Assembly (NCBI GenBank): GCA_949840805.1
Contig: CATKXR010000008.1
Span: 59,758-123,757 of the forward strand
From: an uncultured Lachnospiraceae bacterium
GTDB lineage: Bacteria > Bacillota > Clostridia > Lachnospirales > Lachnospiraceae
Direction: 5' to 3'
DNA length: 64,000 nucleotides
Below, one piece after another: positions 16,340 through 24,943 of this stretch. A program made the position numbers and the translations under genes. Positions within the stretch are counted from its first letter, which is position 1. Each line of letters starts with the position of its first letter. Below the pieces are notes generated by a model. It was not told the origin of the DNA. It worked only from the letters and a program-made list of their open reading frames with translations, and searched no databases.

Positions 16340-17476
16340 TTATTTAATCAGATCCAGAATCTCGCTTGCATTCTCCGGTGTAACCTTCACATAGTCAACC
16401 ATATATACGTTGTCAACATCCTTGCCGTTTACAAAGTCAAGAGCTTTGTCGGCAGCGGTGTGGGCCTGGCCAAAGTAATCGTTAAATACGGTACCGGTCA
16501 TCTTGCCGTTCATAACATGCTCAACAACCTCAACCAGAGCGTCAACGCCTACCAGATAGATATCCTCGTTGACTTTTCTTCCTGCCGCCTCAATAGCCTG
16601 CAGGGCGCCCAGAGCCATAGCGTCATTGTTACAGAATACAACGTCGATCTTTGCTCCGTGCTGGGACAGTGCGTTGGCAGTGATCTCCTGGCCCTTGGTC
16701 TGATCCCAGTCGCCGCGCATCTTTACAAGCTCCTCAACCTCAACGCCTGCACCCGTTAAAGCCTCGATGGACTTCTCGGTTCTGTACTGGGCGTCTACGT
16801 TCTCCGGATCGCCCTGAACCATGATGTAACGCACAACGCCGTCACCGTCGGCATCGCCCTTGTTCTCCAGCTCTGCGATCTCCTCGCCCTGGTAAGTACC
16901 GGACTGTCTTGCATCAGCGCCTACATAAGTAGCCTTGATTCCCTCGTCTACCCATGCCTGCTCTCTCTCTGCTTCCGGCTCACGGTTGATGTAAACCACC
17001 GGGATACCGGCCGCGTTACACTCTTCGGTAACGGTCGGCTCGGAAGAAGCCTGCACCAGATTGATAATCATAACATCATAACCCTGGGTGATGAAGTTGC
17101 GGATCTGGTTCATCTGCTCGCCCTGGTCGTTCTTGCCGTCCATGATGGAGATGTTCTCAGCTTTCAGTCCGCACTCTTCCACCAGATACTTCTGTAACTC
17201 CTCCCGGTAAAGGGTCATGAAGTTATCGGCAAACTGATAGATGGAAATACCCACTTTGATCTCGGACGGATCCTTGCCTTCCACAGCGCCTGCCGCGTCT
17301 GCTGCCGTAGTCTCTGCCGCGTCTGCCGCCGCAGTGGTCTCCGCTGCTGCTGCCGTGGTCTCTGCCGGTGCGGCTGCCGTAGTCTCTGCCGGCTTATCTG
17401 AGCCGCCGCAGGCTGCCAGTGACATTACCATGCAGGATGCCAGTGCCATAGCCATAATCTTCTTTGTCAGTCTCAT
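16340..17476 (-). CDS. mglB: Galactose/glucose-binding lipoprotein MglB
   Basis: MglB captures galactose or glucose outside the membrane and passes it to MglAC. The 378-residue precursor has a lipoprotein signal peptide (SLAACG, with Cys as lipid anchor) and an Ala/Thr/Glu-rich spacer of about 50 residues. A periplasmic-binding-protein type I fold follows, starting at IKVGISIYQFADNF. The loop DADGDGVVRYI matches the EF-hand-like calcium site known in MglB, and VVFCNNDAMALGA is a typical sugar-contact segment. It follows GGAGG and heads the mglBAC operon. Two related binding proteins are encoded just upstream. Confidence 0.92.
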   Translation of the reverse strand: MRLTKKIMAMALASCMVMSLAACGGSDKPAETTAAAPAETTAAAAETTAAADAAETTAADAAGAVEGKDPSEIKVGISIYQFADNFMTLYREELQKYLVEECGLKAENISIMDGKNDQGEQMNQIRNFITQGYDVMIINLVQASSEPTVTEECNAAGIPVVYINREPEAEREQAWVDEGIKATYVGADARQSGTYQGEEIAELENKGDADGDGVVRYIMVQGDPENVDAQYRTEKSIEALTGAGVEVEELVKMRGDWDQTKGQEITANALSQHGAKIDVVFCNNDAMALGALQAIEAAGRKVNEDIYLVGVDALVEVVEHVMNGKMTGTVFNDYFGQAHTAADKALDFVNGKDVDNVYMVDYVKVTPENASEILDLIK

Positions 17477-17507
17477 ATCGTAAATCCTCCCTTATATGGA
17501 TTTGTAT

Positions 17508-17551
17508 TTGTCGGATTTAGCAATTTTGCATTACCGACAAAATATATTATA
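17508..17551 (-). promoter_or_regulatory. mglB promoter -10 box and downstream inverted repeat
   Basis: On the minus strand a perfect -10 box TATAAT (17546-17551) is followed in the leader by TTGTCGG (17508-17514) / CCGACAA (17534-17540) with an inner GCAA-TT-TTGC palindrome. The nested symmetry suggests an operator or an RNA hairpin in the 5' leader. No good -35 box is seen, which would fit a promoter that needs an activator such as the AraC-type regulator encoded upstream. Confidence 0.5.
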
Positions 17552-17658
17552 ACGGATTTTTATCTATTTTTCCATAAGATTTTTTTCGATTTTTATTAAT
17601 TTTTTTCGATTTTCTTACATTCTGCTGAAATTCATCTGAAAATCCGTTCCACCGTTTT

Positions 17659-18672
17659 CTATGGCCCTGTGACAATCTCCTGAGGCGACCAATAATATTT
17701 CCCGTCCTCCAAGGACAGCTCCCGGGGAACTGCCTGTCCTAAAGCTTTAGCCGCCGCAATCGAAAAAATGGCCCCTGCATACTGCTCCTTGTCAGAAGAC
17801 ACCGTTCCCATAAGCTTTCCGGAACGGACCGCCTCAAGCCCCGGAGTGGTGGCATCGATCCCCACCAGGTTTATTTTCCCGGTTCCTGCCCGCTCCAGGG
17901 CGTCAATGGCCCCCAGGGCCATATCATCGTTGTTGCACACTACCAGCTCAATGGTATCCGGATACTGTTCCAGCCATTGTTCCATCAAAGCGGAAGCCTG
18001 GCTCCGCTCCCAGTTGGCAATCCCGCCCGTGATCTTCTCGATAGGCACTCCGCCGTCTTTTAAGGTCTGGATCGACCATTCTGTCCGGATCAGGGAATCC
18101 TGATGGCTGCTCTCCCCCTCCAGCAGCACATAGCTGACTACCCCGTCCCCGTTGATGTCCAGGCTTTCCGGGTCTTTCCGGTACTGATCCACCACAATGC
18201 TGCCCTGCAGCACCGCCGACTCCTTGGCCACGGCCCCCACATAATAAAGCTGGTCCCAACGGTCCATATCCTCTTCCACCGGCTGCCGGTTAAAAAAAAC
18301 CACCGGAATCCCTGCCGTCATCGCCTTGTCGATCAGGGCTGAAGCCGCCGTCCTGTCCACCGGGTTAATGCACATCACATCGCATCCCAGGGATATAAAA
18401 CGCTCCACCTGGTTGTTCTGGGTATTCTGGCTCCCCTTTGCGTCCTGAATGTCCAACGTCACCTTCACCCCATGTTTCTGTTCATACTCCTTGGCACATG
18501 TCTCCAGCTCTCCCCGTATATTATTGATAAACGTGTCATCCCCCCGGTACAGGCTCACTCCGATCCGGACCGACTTTTTCTCGTCCTTCCCGGCCTCTTT
18601 GCATCCTGCCGCCAAAAATACCATGCACATCCACAAAAAAAGCCATCCGGCTCTCCTTCCTGCTTTCTTCAT
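17659..18672 (-). CDS. Second MglB-like sugar-binding lipoprotein
   Basis: The 337-residue product has a lipoprotein signal (VFLAAGC) and then a complete type I periplasmic-binding fold beginning VRIGVSLYRGDDTFI. It keeps the MglB calcium-loop pattern (DINGDGVVSYV) and the sugar-contact segment LVVCNNDDMALGA, so it is a paralogue of mglB. It is transcribed after the YesN-YesM-type genes and just before mglB. Its place with the sensor genes, and not with an ATPase and permease, suggests it presents sugar to the sensor or supplies a second specificity to MglAC. Confidence 0.8.
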   Translation of the reverse strand: MKKAGRRAGWLFLWMCMVFLAAGCKEAGKDEKKSVRIGVSLYRGDDTFINNIRGELETCAKEYEQKHGVKVTLDIQDAKGSQNTQNNQVERFISLGCDVMCINPVDRTAASALIDKAMTAGIPVVFFNRQPVEEDMDRWDQLYYVGAVAKESAVLQGSIVVDQYRKDPESLDINGDGVVSYVLLEGESSHQDSLIRTEWSIQTLKDGGVPIEKITGGIANWERSQASALMEQWLEQYPDTIELVVCNNDDMALGAIDALERAGTGKINLVGIDATTPGLEAVRSGKLMGTVSSDKEQYAGAIFSIAAAKALGQAVPRELSLEDGKYYWSPQEIVTGP

Positions 18673-18726
18673 AATAAAATAATCCTGCCTTCTTCCGAAA
18701 ATATGGTTTTTGTGGGAAACGGTTCC

Positions 18727-19704
18727 TTATTCAATGGGATATAACAGCTTTTCATACTCCTCATTCCGCAGATCCTCCCGCCGGATACACCGGCTCTTTA
18801 AGTATCCCAAAGGTTCCGGGATCCGCTTTTCCGCCAGTTCCACCGCCATTTTAACACTCAGGTACCCGGCCGAAAAATCATCGGTTATGCAGAGCCCCTG
18901 TATTACCCCTTTGTCCAGATAATTCAACAGACGGACCGTGGTTCCTCTCCCATAGAGGCCCCCGATTTCCAAGTCTTCCCCCGGCTCCGAAAGCCCCTGG
19001 GCCGCCGCCGTCAGGGCCTTTGGGCCAAGGGCAACGATCACCGCCTGCCTTCCCTCCTTTTCCGCCGTCTTTCTTGCCGTCTCCTTTAACTCCTCTTCCC
19101 TGGCGTCCTGATGGAACGAAATTTCATAATTTGCCTGTTCCAGCACACTTAAAATTCCGTCTTTGAACCGTGTGCTGACCAGACCGGGTTCCGGCATCCC
19201 AAATAAATATATTTTTTTGTCCTGCCCCTGTTCTTCCAAAATTCTCTCCCCCAGTTCCTTCCCCATTTGGTAATAGTCAAAACAAATCTGCTCTATAATT
19301 CCGTCCTCCGCCGCGCCGGCCTCGGAGTTCAGCAAAACCATCGGCACGGTTATCCTTTTATCCTCCTGCATCTTTAAAACCTGCTCTTCCTCTACCGGGG
19401 ACACAATCAGAGCCTTGCAGCCGTCCTGCTGCTCCCGCAAAATCAGCTCCTCCTGCTGCTTTTTGCTTCCTCTGTCATATAAGGTAATAAAGCTCACATC
19501 AGCATTCAGCTCCATGGCGGCCTGATCCATTCCTTTTCGGAAATTTATATAATTGTCATCCGAAGTATCCTCAATAATCACGGAAACGGCATAAATCGGT
19601 TTTTTTCTTTCCTTAATGACAAGATTTGTGGAAGACAGCAGAAAAAGCAGAAGAAGCGCTGCCCCGTACAAAATCCAGAGTATCTTTTCCTTTCGGGTAA
19701 TCAT
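18727..19704 (-). CDS. Membrane-anchored sugar-binding protein, probable kinase co-sensor
   Basis: The 325-residue protein has one N-terminal transmembrane helix (ILWILYGAALLLLFLLS) without a lipobox. A type I periplasmic-binding domain follows (IYAVSVIIEDTSDDNYINF, then the RKGMDQAAMELNADV helix). Its start overlaps the stop of the histidine kinase by four bases, so the two are translationally coupled. The arrangement recalls XylFII-LytS-YesN of Clostridium beijerinckii, where a xylose-binding protein on the outer face controls the kinase. I infer a similar role here, with a hexose as ligand. Confidence 0.75.
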   Translation of the reverse strand: MITRKEKILWILYGAALLLLFLLSSTNLVIKERKKPIYAVSVIIEDTSDDNYINFRKGMDQAAMELNADVSFITLYDRGSKKQQEELILREQQDGCKALIVSPVEEEQVLKMQEDKRITVPMVLLNSEAGAAEDGIIEQICFDYYQMGKELGERILEEQGQDKKIYLFGMPEPGLVSTRFKDGILSVLEQANYEISFHQDAREEELKETARKTAEKEGRQAVIVALGPKALTAAAQGLSEPGEDLEIGGLYGRGTTVRLLNYLDKGVIQGLCITDDFSAGYLSVKMAVELAEKRIPEPLGYLKSRCIRREDLRNEEYEKLLYPIE

Positions 19705-21497
19705 GGCTTTTCTCCCTCCGCAAGCTTTTGGTACTCCACCGCGGGGAGACGGATCTGTATCACCGTCCCCTCATCTGGCTCCGACCGGATGGAAAGCCCG
19801 TATTCCTCTCCGAAATACAGGCGGATCCGCTCATTGACGTTTTTCACGCCGATACCGGAGCCGCGGCGGGAAGACGTGTGAGTTTTGCCCGTAAGCAGTC
19901 CTTCCACCTGCTCCCCTGTCATTCCCAGCCCGTTGTCCGCGATCGTAAACATGAGCATTTCCTTCTCCCTGGCTGCTTTCACAAGGATTTCCCCATCCCC
20001 GTCCATAAATTCCATCCCGTGGTAAATGGCGTTTTCCACCAAAGGCTGAAGCATCAGCTTTAAAGAGGCAAAAGAAAGGATCTCCGGTTCCGCTTCGATC
20101 CGGTAGGTAAACTTATTCTTAAACCGGGTCTGCTGGATCATCAGGTAATTCCGCACATGTTCCAGTTCATCCCTGACCATGATAATGCTTTTGCCCTTAC
20201 TTAAACTGATGCGGAAGAACCGGGCTAAAGCCGTAACCACCTTTACCGCCTCCTGCTTCTGTTCATTTTCAATCATCCACACAATAATGTCCAGCGTATT
20301 GTACAGGAAATGCGGGTTGATCTGGGACTGGAGGACGTCAAATTCGCTTTTCCGCTTTGATTCATGCTCTGCCACAATATCCTCCATAAGAGTCTGGATC
20401 CTCTTTGCCATATCGCCGATGGATCTTCCCAAATGCTGGATCTCATAGGAACCTCCCGTATATACCTGCGTATCCAGCGCCCCTTCCTCCAGGGCATTCA
20501 CCGACTTTTCCAACTCCTGGATAGGCGCGGTGATCCTGGAAGAAATATAAGAATTGACCAGAGCCAGAAGGAACACGAAAAATGCCGCCACAAACACCAT
20601 AAACAGCCGGGTTTTTAAATTGTTCAGGGTAAAGCCCTGTTTTGGCGTCACCCCGATCAGCTTCCATCCTGTATACCCTACGGACTTCACCACCACATCC
20701 CGCTGCTTTCCCTCATAGACCTCCTGATAATTGCCGTCCCGGTAATCACAGGCAGCGGCAAGGTTCTCCCGGGCCAGCCCCGCATCGATGAGCTGCATTT
20801 TCGGATGGTAGATCAGCTCTCCGCCGCCGCTTACCAGATAGAGATATCCCGCGTTTCCCAGGGCCGCGTTATCCAGAAGCTGCTGCAGGCTCCCGTATGC
20901 TATGTCAATCAAAAGCACTCCCTGGTCCGTGGATGTTCCCTGGGTGATTTCCACTGCCCGCGACAGAGAGATGACCCACCGGTACTGATTCTCGCCATTA
21001 TCAAAAATATACTGGACATGGGGCATGGAAAAATACAGGTTTTCCGGACGTTTCAGGGTGTTTTTAAACCATTCTTCCTCCGTCACGTCCATGCCGGTCT
21101 TCAGCCTGGCTGCAGGCACCGCAGACAACAGCTCTCCGCTCTTTGAGAGAAGGGCAATATTGGAAACCGAATCCTTGTTGTTGTCATACAAAAGGGTGAT
21201 CTCGCTGTTCACGGTCTCTGCTTCCCCGGACAAATCCGCGTTTTTGATTACTCCGTAATAGAGGGAATCCGACAGCTTCATGATCGTGCGCAGATAAGAA
21301 TCCACCGTCAGGTTCACCTGGTTGATCACCGCCTGGTTCTCCTCCTGGACCGTGGCGGAAAGCTGCGCCGTCAGCCGCCCGTACAAAGACATTCCGACCA
21401 GAAGGATCATCACCAGGGCACTGACCGTAAAGTAGACAAATATCGTGTAGCGTATACTGGTTTTCTGAAAAATATCCGGTTTCTTTGTCCTTATCAT
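19701..21497 (-). CDS. Sensor histidine kinase, YesM/LytS type
   Basis: The 598-residue protein has a first membrane helix (about 16-38), a large extracellular Cache-like domain, a second helix (about 285-305), a HAMP domain (SRITAPIQELEKSVNALEEG), a His-kinase domain and an HATPase domain (LMLQPLVENAIYHG; DNGLGMT; GSGIGVKNVNERI). The phospho-accepting residue is His396 in QINPHFLYNTLD, the pattern of the YesM family. It starts five bases after the regulator gene and overlaps the binding-protein gene, so all are one unit. It is likely to sense sugar through its binding-protein partners. Confidence 0.9.
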   Translation of the reverse strand: MIRTKKPDIFQKTSIRYTIFVYFTVSALVMILLVGMSLYGRLTAQLSATVQEENQAVINQVNLTVDSYLRTIMKLSDSLYYGVIKNADLSGEAETVNSEITLLYDNNKDSVSNIALLSKSGELLSAVPAARLKTGMDVTEEEWFKNTLKRPENLYFSMPHVQYIFDNGENQYRWVISLSRAVEITQGTSTDQGVLLIDIAYGSLQQLLDNAALGNAGYLYLVSGGGELIYHPKMQLIDAGLARENLAAACDYRDGNYQEVYEGKQRDVVVKSVGYTGWKLIGVTPKQGFTLNNLKTRLFMVFVAAFFVFLLALVNSYISSRITAPIQELEKSVNALEEGALDTQVYTGGSYEIQHLGRSIGDMAKRIQTLMEDIVAEHESKRKSEFDVLQSQINPHFLYNTLDIIVWMIENEQKQEAVKVVTALARFFRISLSKGKSIIMVRDELEHVRNYLMIQQTRFKNKFTYRIEAEPEILSFASLKLMLQPLVENAIYHGMEFMDGDGEILVKAAREKEMLMFTIADNGLGMTGEQVEGLLTGKTHTSSRRGSGIGVKNVNERIRLYFGEEYGLSIRSEPDEGTVIQIRLPAVEYQKLAEGEKP

Positions 21498-21502
21498 AGC
21501 CC

Positions 21503-23116
21503 TTAAGCTCCCCTGAATTTGGTAGGGGACACCCCGAATTTCTTTTTGAACACGTAACTGAAATAATTCTGCTCCTGATACCCTACTTTCCGGGCTATCA
21601 CATACGTCTTGTCATTGGTCTCATTCAACAGCTCCACCGCCTTATTCAGCCGCACTTCCGTCAAATACGCCACATACGTTTTCCCTGTCACTTTTTTAAA
21701 CATGGTTGAAAAATAAGCCGGGCTCATGTGAAGCTGCCTGCAGATCATCTCCACGGACAAGTCCGGTTCCTGGTAATGATCCTGGATATAAGCCTTGGCC
21801 TCCTCGATCACCTGTCTGGTCGTATTATCCCTTCGGCGGTTCATGGCCTCATTCATCTGGCACGCCGTGTCGATCAGCCAGGCCGTAAATTCCTCCCGGT
21901 TGTGTCCGTCTCCCAGGAATCTTATAACTCCCCCGTCCCCTTCAAAGACCTGCCGCAAATCCAGGTCATACTGCTGCATCAGCCGTGTAATACAGCCGGC
22001 CAGGGACAACATGTAGACCCGGTATTGGCTTACATGGACCTTCGCGTCCTCCATCCGCGCCGCCAGGGTCCGCACTGTCCCGGCAATGGTATCCGGCGTC
22101 CCGAATTTTATCTGTGCCTCCAGCTCCGCCTCATCCTTTTCCTCCAGTTGGAGTTTACCCCTGCTCACCGGCTCCATGTCGTTAATGTAAATAGTCCCCC
22201 CTGTCCCTACGATCGCCTTGTAGCCCAGGGCGTCCACCGCAGACTGGTACGATTTTCCGATCTGCTCCAGATCCTGGCTGCTGTGTCCCACTCCGATCGT
22301 CACCGTCACCTCCAGGATACGCCGGACCTCCTTGCACACATCCCCCAAAAGGTCGATAAACCCGGTCTGGGTATTCTCCCTGTCAATAGCGGCGATGATG
22401 GTAATGCCCCCGGTAGAATTAAAGATCGTAAAGCGGAAATATTTCTTCAGATTATCCTCCACGAGCTGACGGACAGAAATAGGAATCAGCTTTTGCTCCT
22501 GCTGCCGGGACAAAGGCTGTCCCTCTGCCCTCTCCTCAGGCTCTACATTAATAACCGCTGCCAGCCATTTACGGGCGCCTGAAATATCAATCCCGTATTC
22601 AGACATCTTAGAGGACACTTCCTCTCTCGGGACGTTTTCCCGCACCAGGTCATTTAAAAAAAGCTCCCGGAGAATAGGCAGGCTGTTTCGGTAACTTTCC
22701 CGCAAAAGACTGACATCGCGGCGCTGCTTGATCTCCTCGTCCAGATTTTCCCTGACCCGCCCCAAAATCTTAGTCAGCTCCTCCACGTTTACCGGCTTTA
22801 AAATATACTCGCTTACATTCAGCTTTATTGCCTGTTGCGCATATTCAAAGTCATCATATCCCGAAAAAATAAGGACTTTTATGGACGGATATTTCTGCCG
22901 GATCCGCGCCGTCAGGGTCAGCCCGTCCATATAAGGCATACGGATATCCGTCATCACCACATCCGGCTTTAACTGCTCGATCTTTTCCAGGGCCTCCTCC
23001 CCGTTATCGGCGTCTCCGGCCACCTCAAATCCAAGGCTTTCCCAATCGATCTTCCGGATAATGCCCTTGCGCACTTCCTCCTCGTCATCTGCCAGCAGAA
23101 TACGATAATAACTCAT
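21503..23116 (-). CDS. Response regulator with AraC-type DNA-binding domain (YesN type)
   Basis: The 537-residue protein begins with a receiver domain (ILLADDEEEVRKG). Asp57 in MTDIRMPYMDG is the phosphorylation site and the switch residues and Lys (YILKPVN) are present. A long middle linker is followed by a C-terminal double helix-turn-helix of the AraC family (SVEMICRQLHMSPAYFSTMFKKVTG; VIARKVGYQEQNYFSYVFKKKFG). It starts after AAAGGAAA and is the first gene of the sensing unit. It probably activates mglBAC, whose promoter lacks a good -35 box. Confidence 0.9.
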   Translation of the reverse strand: MSYYRILLADDEEEVRKGIIRKIDWESLGFEVAGDADNGEEALEKIEQLKPDVVMTDIRMPYMDGLTLTARIRQKYPSIKVLIFSGYDDFEYAQQAIKLNVSEYILKPVNVEELTKILGRVRENLDEEIKQRRDVSLLRESYRNSLPILRELFLNDLVRENVPREEVSSKMSEYGIDISGARKWLAAVINVEPEERAEGQPLSRQQEQKLIPISVRQLVEDNLKKYFRFTIFNSTGGITIIAAIDRENTQTGFIDLLGDVCKEVRRILEVTVTIGVGHSSQDLEQIGKSYQSAVDALGYKAIVGTGGTIYINDMEPVSRGKLQLEEKDEAELEAQIKFGTPDTIAGTVRTLAARMEDAKVHVSQYRVYMLSLAGCITRLMQQYDLDLRQVFEGDGGVIRFLGDGHNREEFTAWLIDTACQMNEAMNRRRDNTTRQVIEEAKAYIQDHYQEPDLSVEMICRQLHMSPAYFSTMFKKVTGKTYVAYLTEVRLNKAVELLNETNDKTYVIARKVGYQEQNYFSYVFKKKFGVSPTKFRGA

Positions 23117-23143
23117 AATTCAGAATTTCCTTTCTACGTCTTT

Positions 23144-24238
23144 TCATCCGCCAGCCTTGGCCAAATCCGAAACAGCCTCCAAAAGCCGTTCGTTTTCCTC
23201 ATGGCTTCGGATACCCACCCGGTAATACCGAGCACCGTCCCTGCCTTCCTTCCTCTCCAGTCCATTGAAATTACCGCAGTCCCGGATCAGGATTCCCCTT
23301 TTTCTAAGGCCGTCCCACAGATATCCGTGCCTGTGCTCCTCTTCATCCTTAAAAAGCAGGTAATTGGCCTGGGAGGGAAACACTTTAAATCCCAGGCCGG
23401 CAAGCCGCCTTCCCATCCACTCCCGTTCCTGTCTGACCAGGATCCTTGCCTGTTCCAGATAACCACTTTCTCCAAGAGCCGCCGCACCGGCTTCCTGGGC
23501 AGGGACGGACACGCTCCAGGGCTGTCCCGTCAGGCGGAGACGGCCGGCCAGGTCAATATCACCGCAGACCGCATACCCCAGACGAAGCCCTGCCATGGCA
23601 TAGGACTTGGTAAACGCCCGGAGAATGACAGCCTCCGGATATTCCTTAATCCTTTCCATAAAAGAATAGTCCCCAGGTTTATCCAGGAACTCGCAAAAAC
23701 ATTCATCCAGTATGAAAAGCCCATGCTTCTTTTTACAGGCATCCGCTATAATCTTTACCTGGCCTGCATCCAATGCCAGCCCTGTGGGATTGTTGGGATT
23801 ACATAAAAATACTGCTTCCCCCTCTTCCAGCATTCCAGCCATTCTCTCCGCGTCTATGGAAAAATCCTGTTCTTCCTTCAGGCAAAAGAACCGGATACGG
23901 CAGCCTGCCTGCCTCAAAGCCTGTTCATACTCGGAAAAAGTAGGAGAAGGAAGAAGCGCCTGGCAGGGCTTTATCCGGCACACCAGCCGGTAGATCATAT
24001 CGGCTGCCCCGTTGCCGCAGACAATCCGCCTTTTGTCTGCCTTATGATACTCCGCCAGTCTCTCTGTCAGCTCCCTGCATTCCGGGTCCGGGTAGCGGTC
24101 CCAATGGTCCACAGAAGCCCGGAGCGCTTCCTTTACTTTGGCGGGAAGGCCAAGAGGATTCACATTGACGGAAAAATCATAACGGATCCCTCCCTGGTAA
24201 ATATCTCCCCCGTGAAGCCTTCCTGTCATGATATCCAT
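23144..24238 (-). CDS. cobD: CobD/HisC-like PLP aminotransferase, probable threonine-phosphate decarboxylase
   Basis: The protein is a fold-type I PLP enzyme. LHGGDIYQ at the N-terminus, FSVNVNPLGLP, GNGAADMIYRL, NPNNPTGL, FILDECFCEFLD and the PLP-Lys region FTKSYAMAGLRLG match CobD, which decarboxylates L-threonine phosphate to the aminopropanol linker of cobalamin. Histidinol-phosphate aminotransferases are close relatives, but the GG-Y opening and NPLGLP favour CobD. The start is uncertain: the ATG at 24236-24238 begins the conserved block, and a TTG 18 bases upstream has a better ribosome binding site. No other cobalamin genes are in the window. Confidence 0.7.
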   Translation of the reverse strand: MDIMTGRLHGGDIYQGGIRYDFSVNVNPLGLPAKVKEALRASVDHWDRYPDPECRELTERLAEYHKADKRRIVCGNGAADMIYRLVCRIKPCQALLPSPTFSEYEQALRQAGCRIRFFCLKEEQDFSIDAERMAGMLEEGEAVFLCNPNNPTGLALDAGQVKIIADACKKKHGLFILDECFCEFLDKPGDYSFMERIKEYPEAVILRAFTKSYAMAGLRLGYAVCGDIDLAGRLRLTGQPWSVSVPAQEAGAAALGESGYLEQARILVRQEREWMGRRLAGLGFKVFPSQANYLLFKDEEEHRHGYLWDGLRKRGILIRDCGNFNGLERKEGRDGARYYRVGIRSHEENERLLEAVSDLAKAGG

Positions 24239-24257
24239 TTGCCCGTCTGTCCCCAAT

Positions 24258-24866
24258 TTAATAACACCCTTTCTTCTTGCAGGCAGAATACCCGCTGCTC
24301 TCAAGCGCCCCGCCGTCTCCTGGATAATACATGGTATTCTTCGGCAGAAGCCCCTCCACATTGCTGGTCTTATGGTATTTGCCTGTACTGATGTTTACCG
24401 TATAAAAATTCCCGGCGGCCGGTTTCTCCTTTACCATCCCCTCCACATAAGGATACTTGCCTGTCCAGTTGGAGGATACTTTTCCTGTCCCGGATGACGG
24501 AATCTGATTATCTGCAGATACCGGTTCTTTGGCAGGCGGCATTTCACTCTCCGCCGGCGCCGTAACCTCCGCCGCCTGTGTCTGGACCACGCCGTCCACC
24601 ACCCAGGCGCCGCTTCCATCCACCGCGCTTCCGTCCGGGACGGTTGTATCCATCAGGCAATAGCCATTGGCGTCAAAGTAATAACGCCGGGAAATCCCGT
24701 CCCCGCCTCCCTCAATCCACTGCCAGCCGTCCGCCGGATAAGTTCCGTCGTCATTCAGATACCACCATCCTGTCCCGTCATCCTGCCAGCTTCCCGCAAA
24801 AGCAGGCGTCCCAAACGCCAGGGCCAGGATGCCCGCCATGGCAATCCTTTTCCATGTCTTCTTCAT
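24258..24866 (-). CDS. Secreted cell-wall-binding-repeat protein
   Basis: The start at 24864-24866 follows GGAGGACAATC. Residues 1-25 are a signal peptide ending PAFAG. Next comes one choline-binding-type repeat (WQDDGTGWWYLNDDGTYPADG, then WQWI) and a second imperfect one (YYFDANGYCLMD). After a Pro/Glu/Ser linker the C-terminal 50 residues (from FYTVNISTGKYHK to GYSACKKKGCY) resemble the small metal-binding tail found on many clostridial surface proteins, in which a Cys after the YH pair and two final Cys bind metal. The first Cys is replaced here by Asn (KTSNVEG). Function is unknown; surface location is likely. The gene lies between hemZ and cobD. Confidence 0.7.
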   Translation of the reverse strand: MKKTWKRIAMAGILALAFGTPAFAGSWQDDGTGWWYLNDDGTYPADGWQWIEGGGDGISRRYYFDANGYCLMDTTVPDGSAVDGSGAWVVDGVVQTQAAEVTAPAESEMPPAKEPVSADNQIPSSGTGKVSSNWTGKYPYVEGMVKEKPAAGNFYTVNISTGKYHKTSNVEGLLPKNTMYYPGDGGALESSGYSACKKKGCY

Positions 24867-24943
24867 GATTGTCCTCCTTGTCTTCCTGCACAGCAATCTT
24901 AAATTTGATATACCGGTCAGGACAATATTCAGCCGATCAATCC

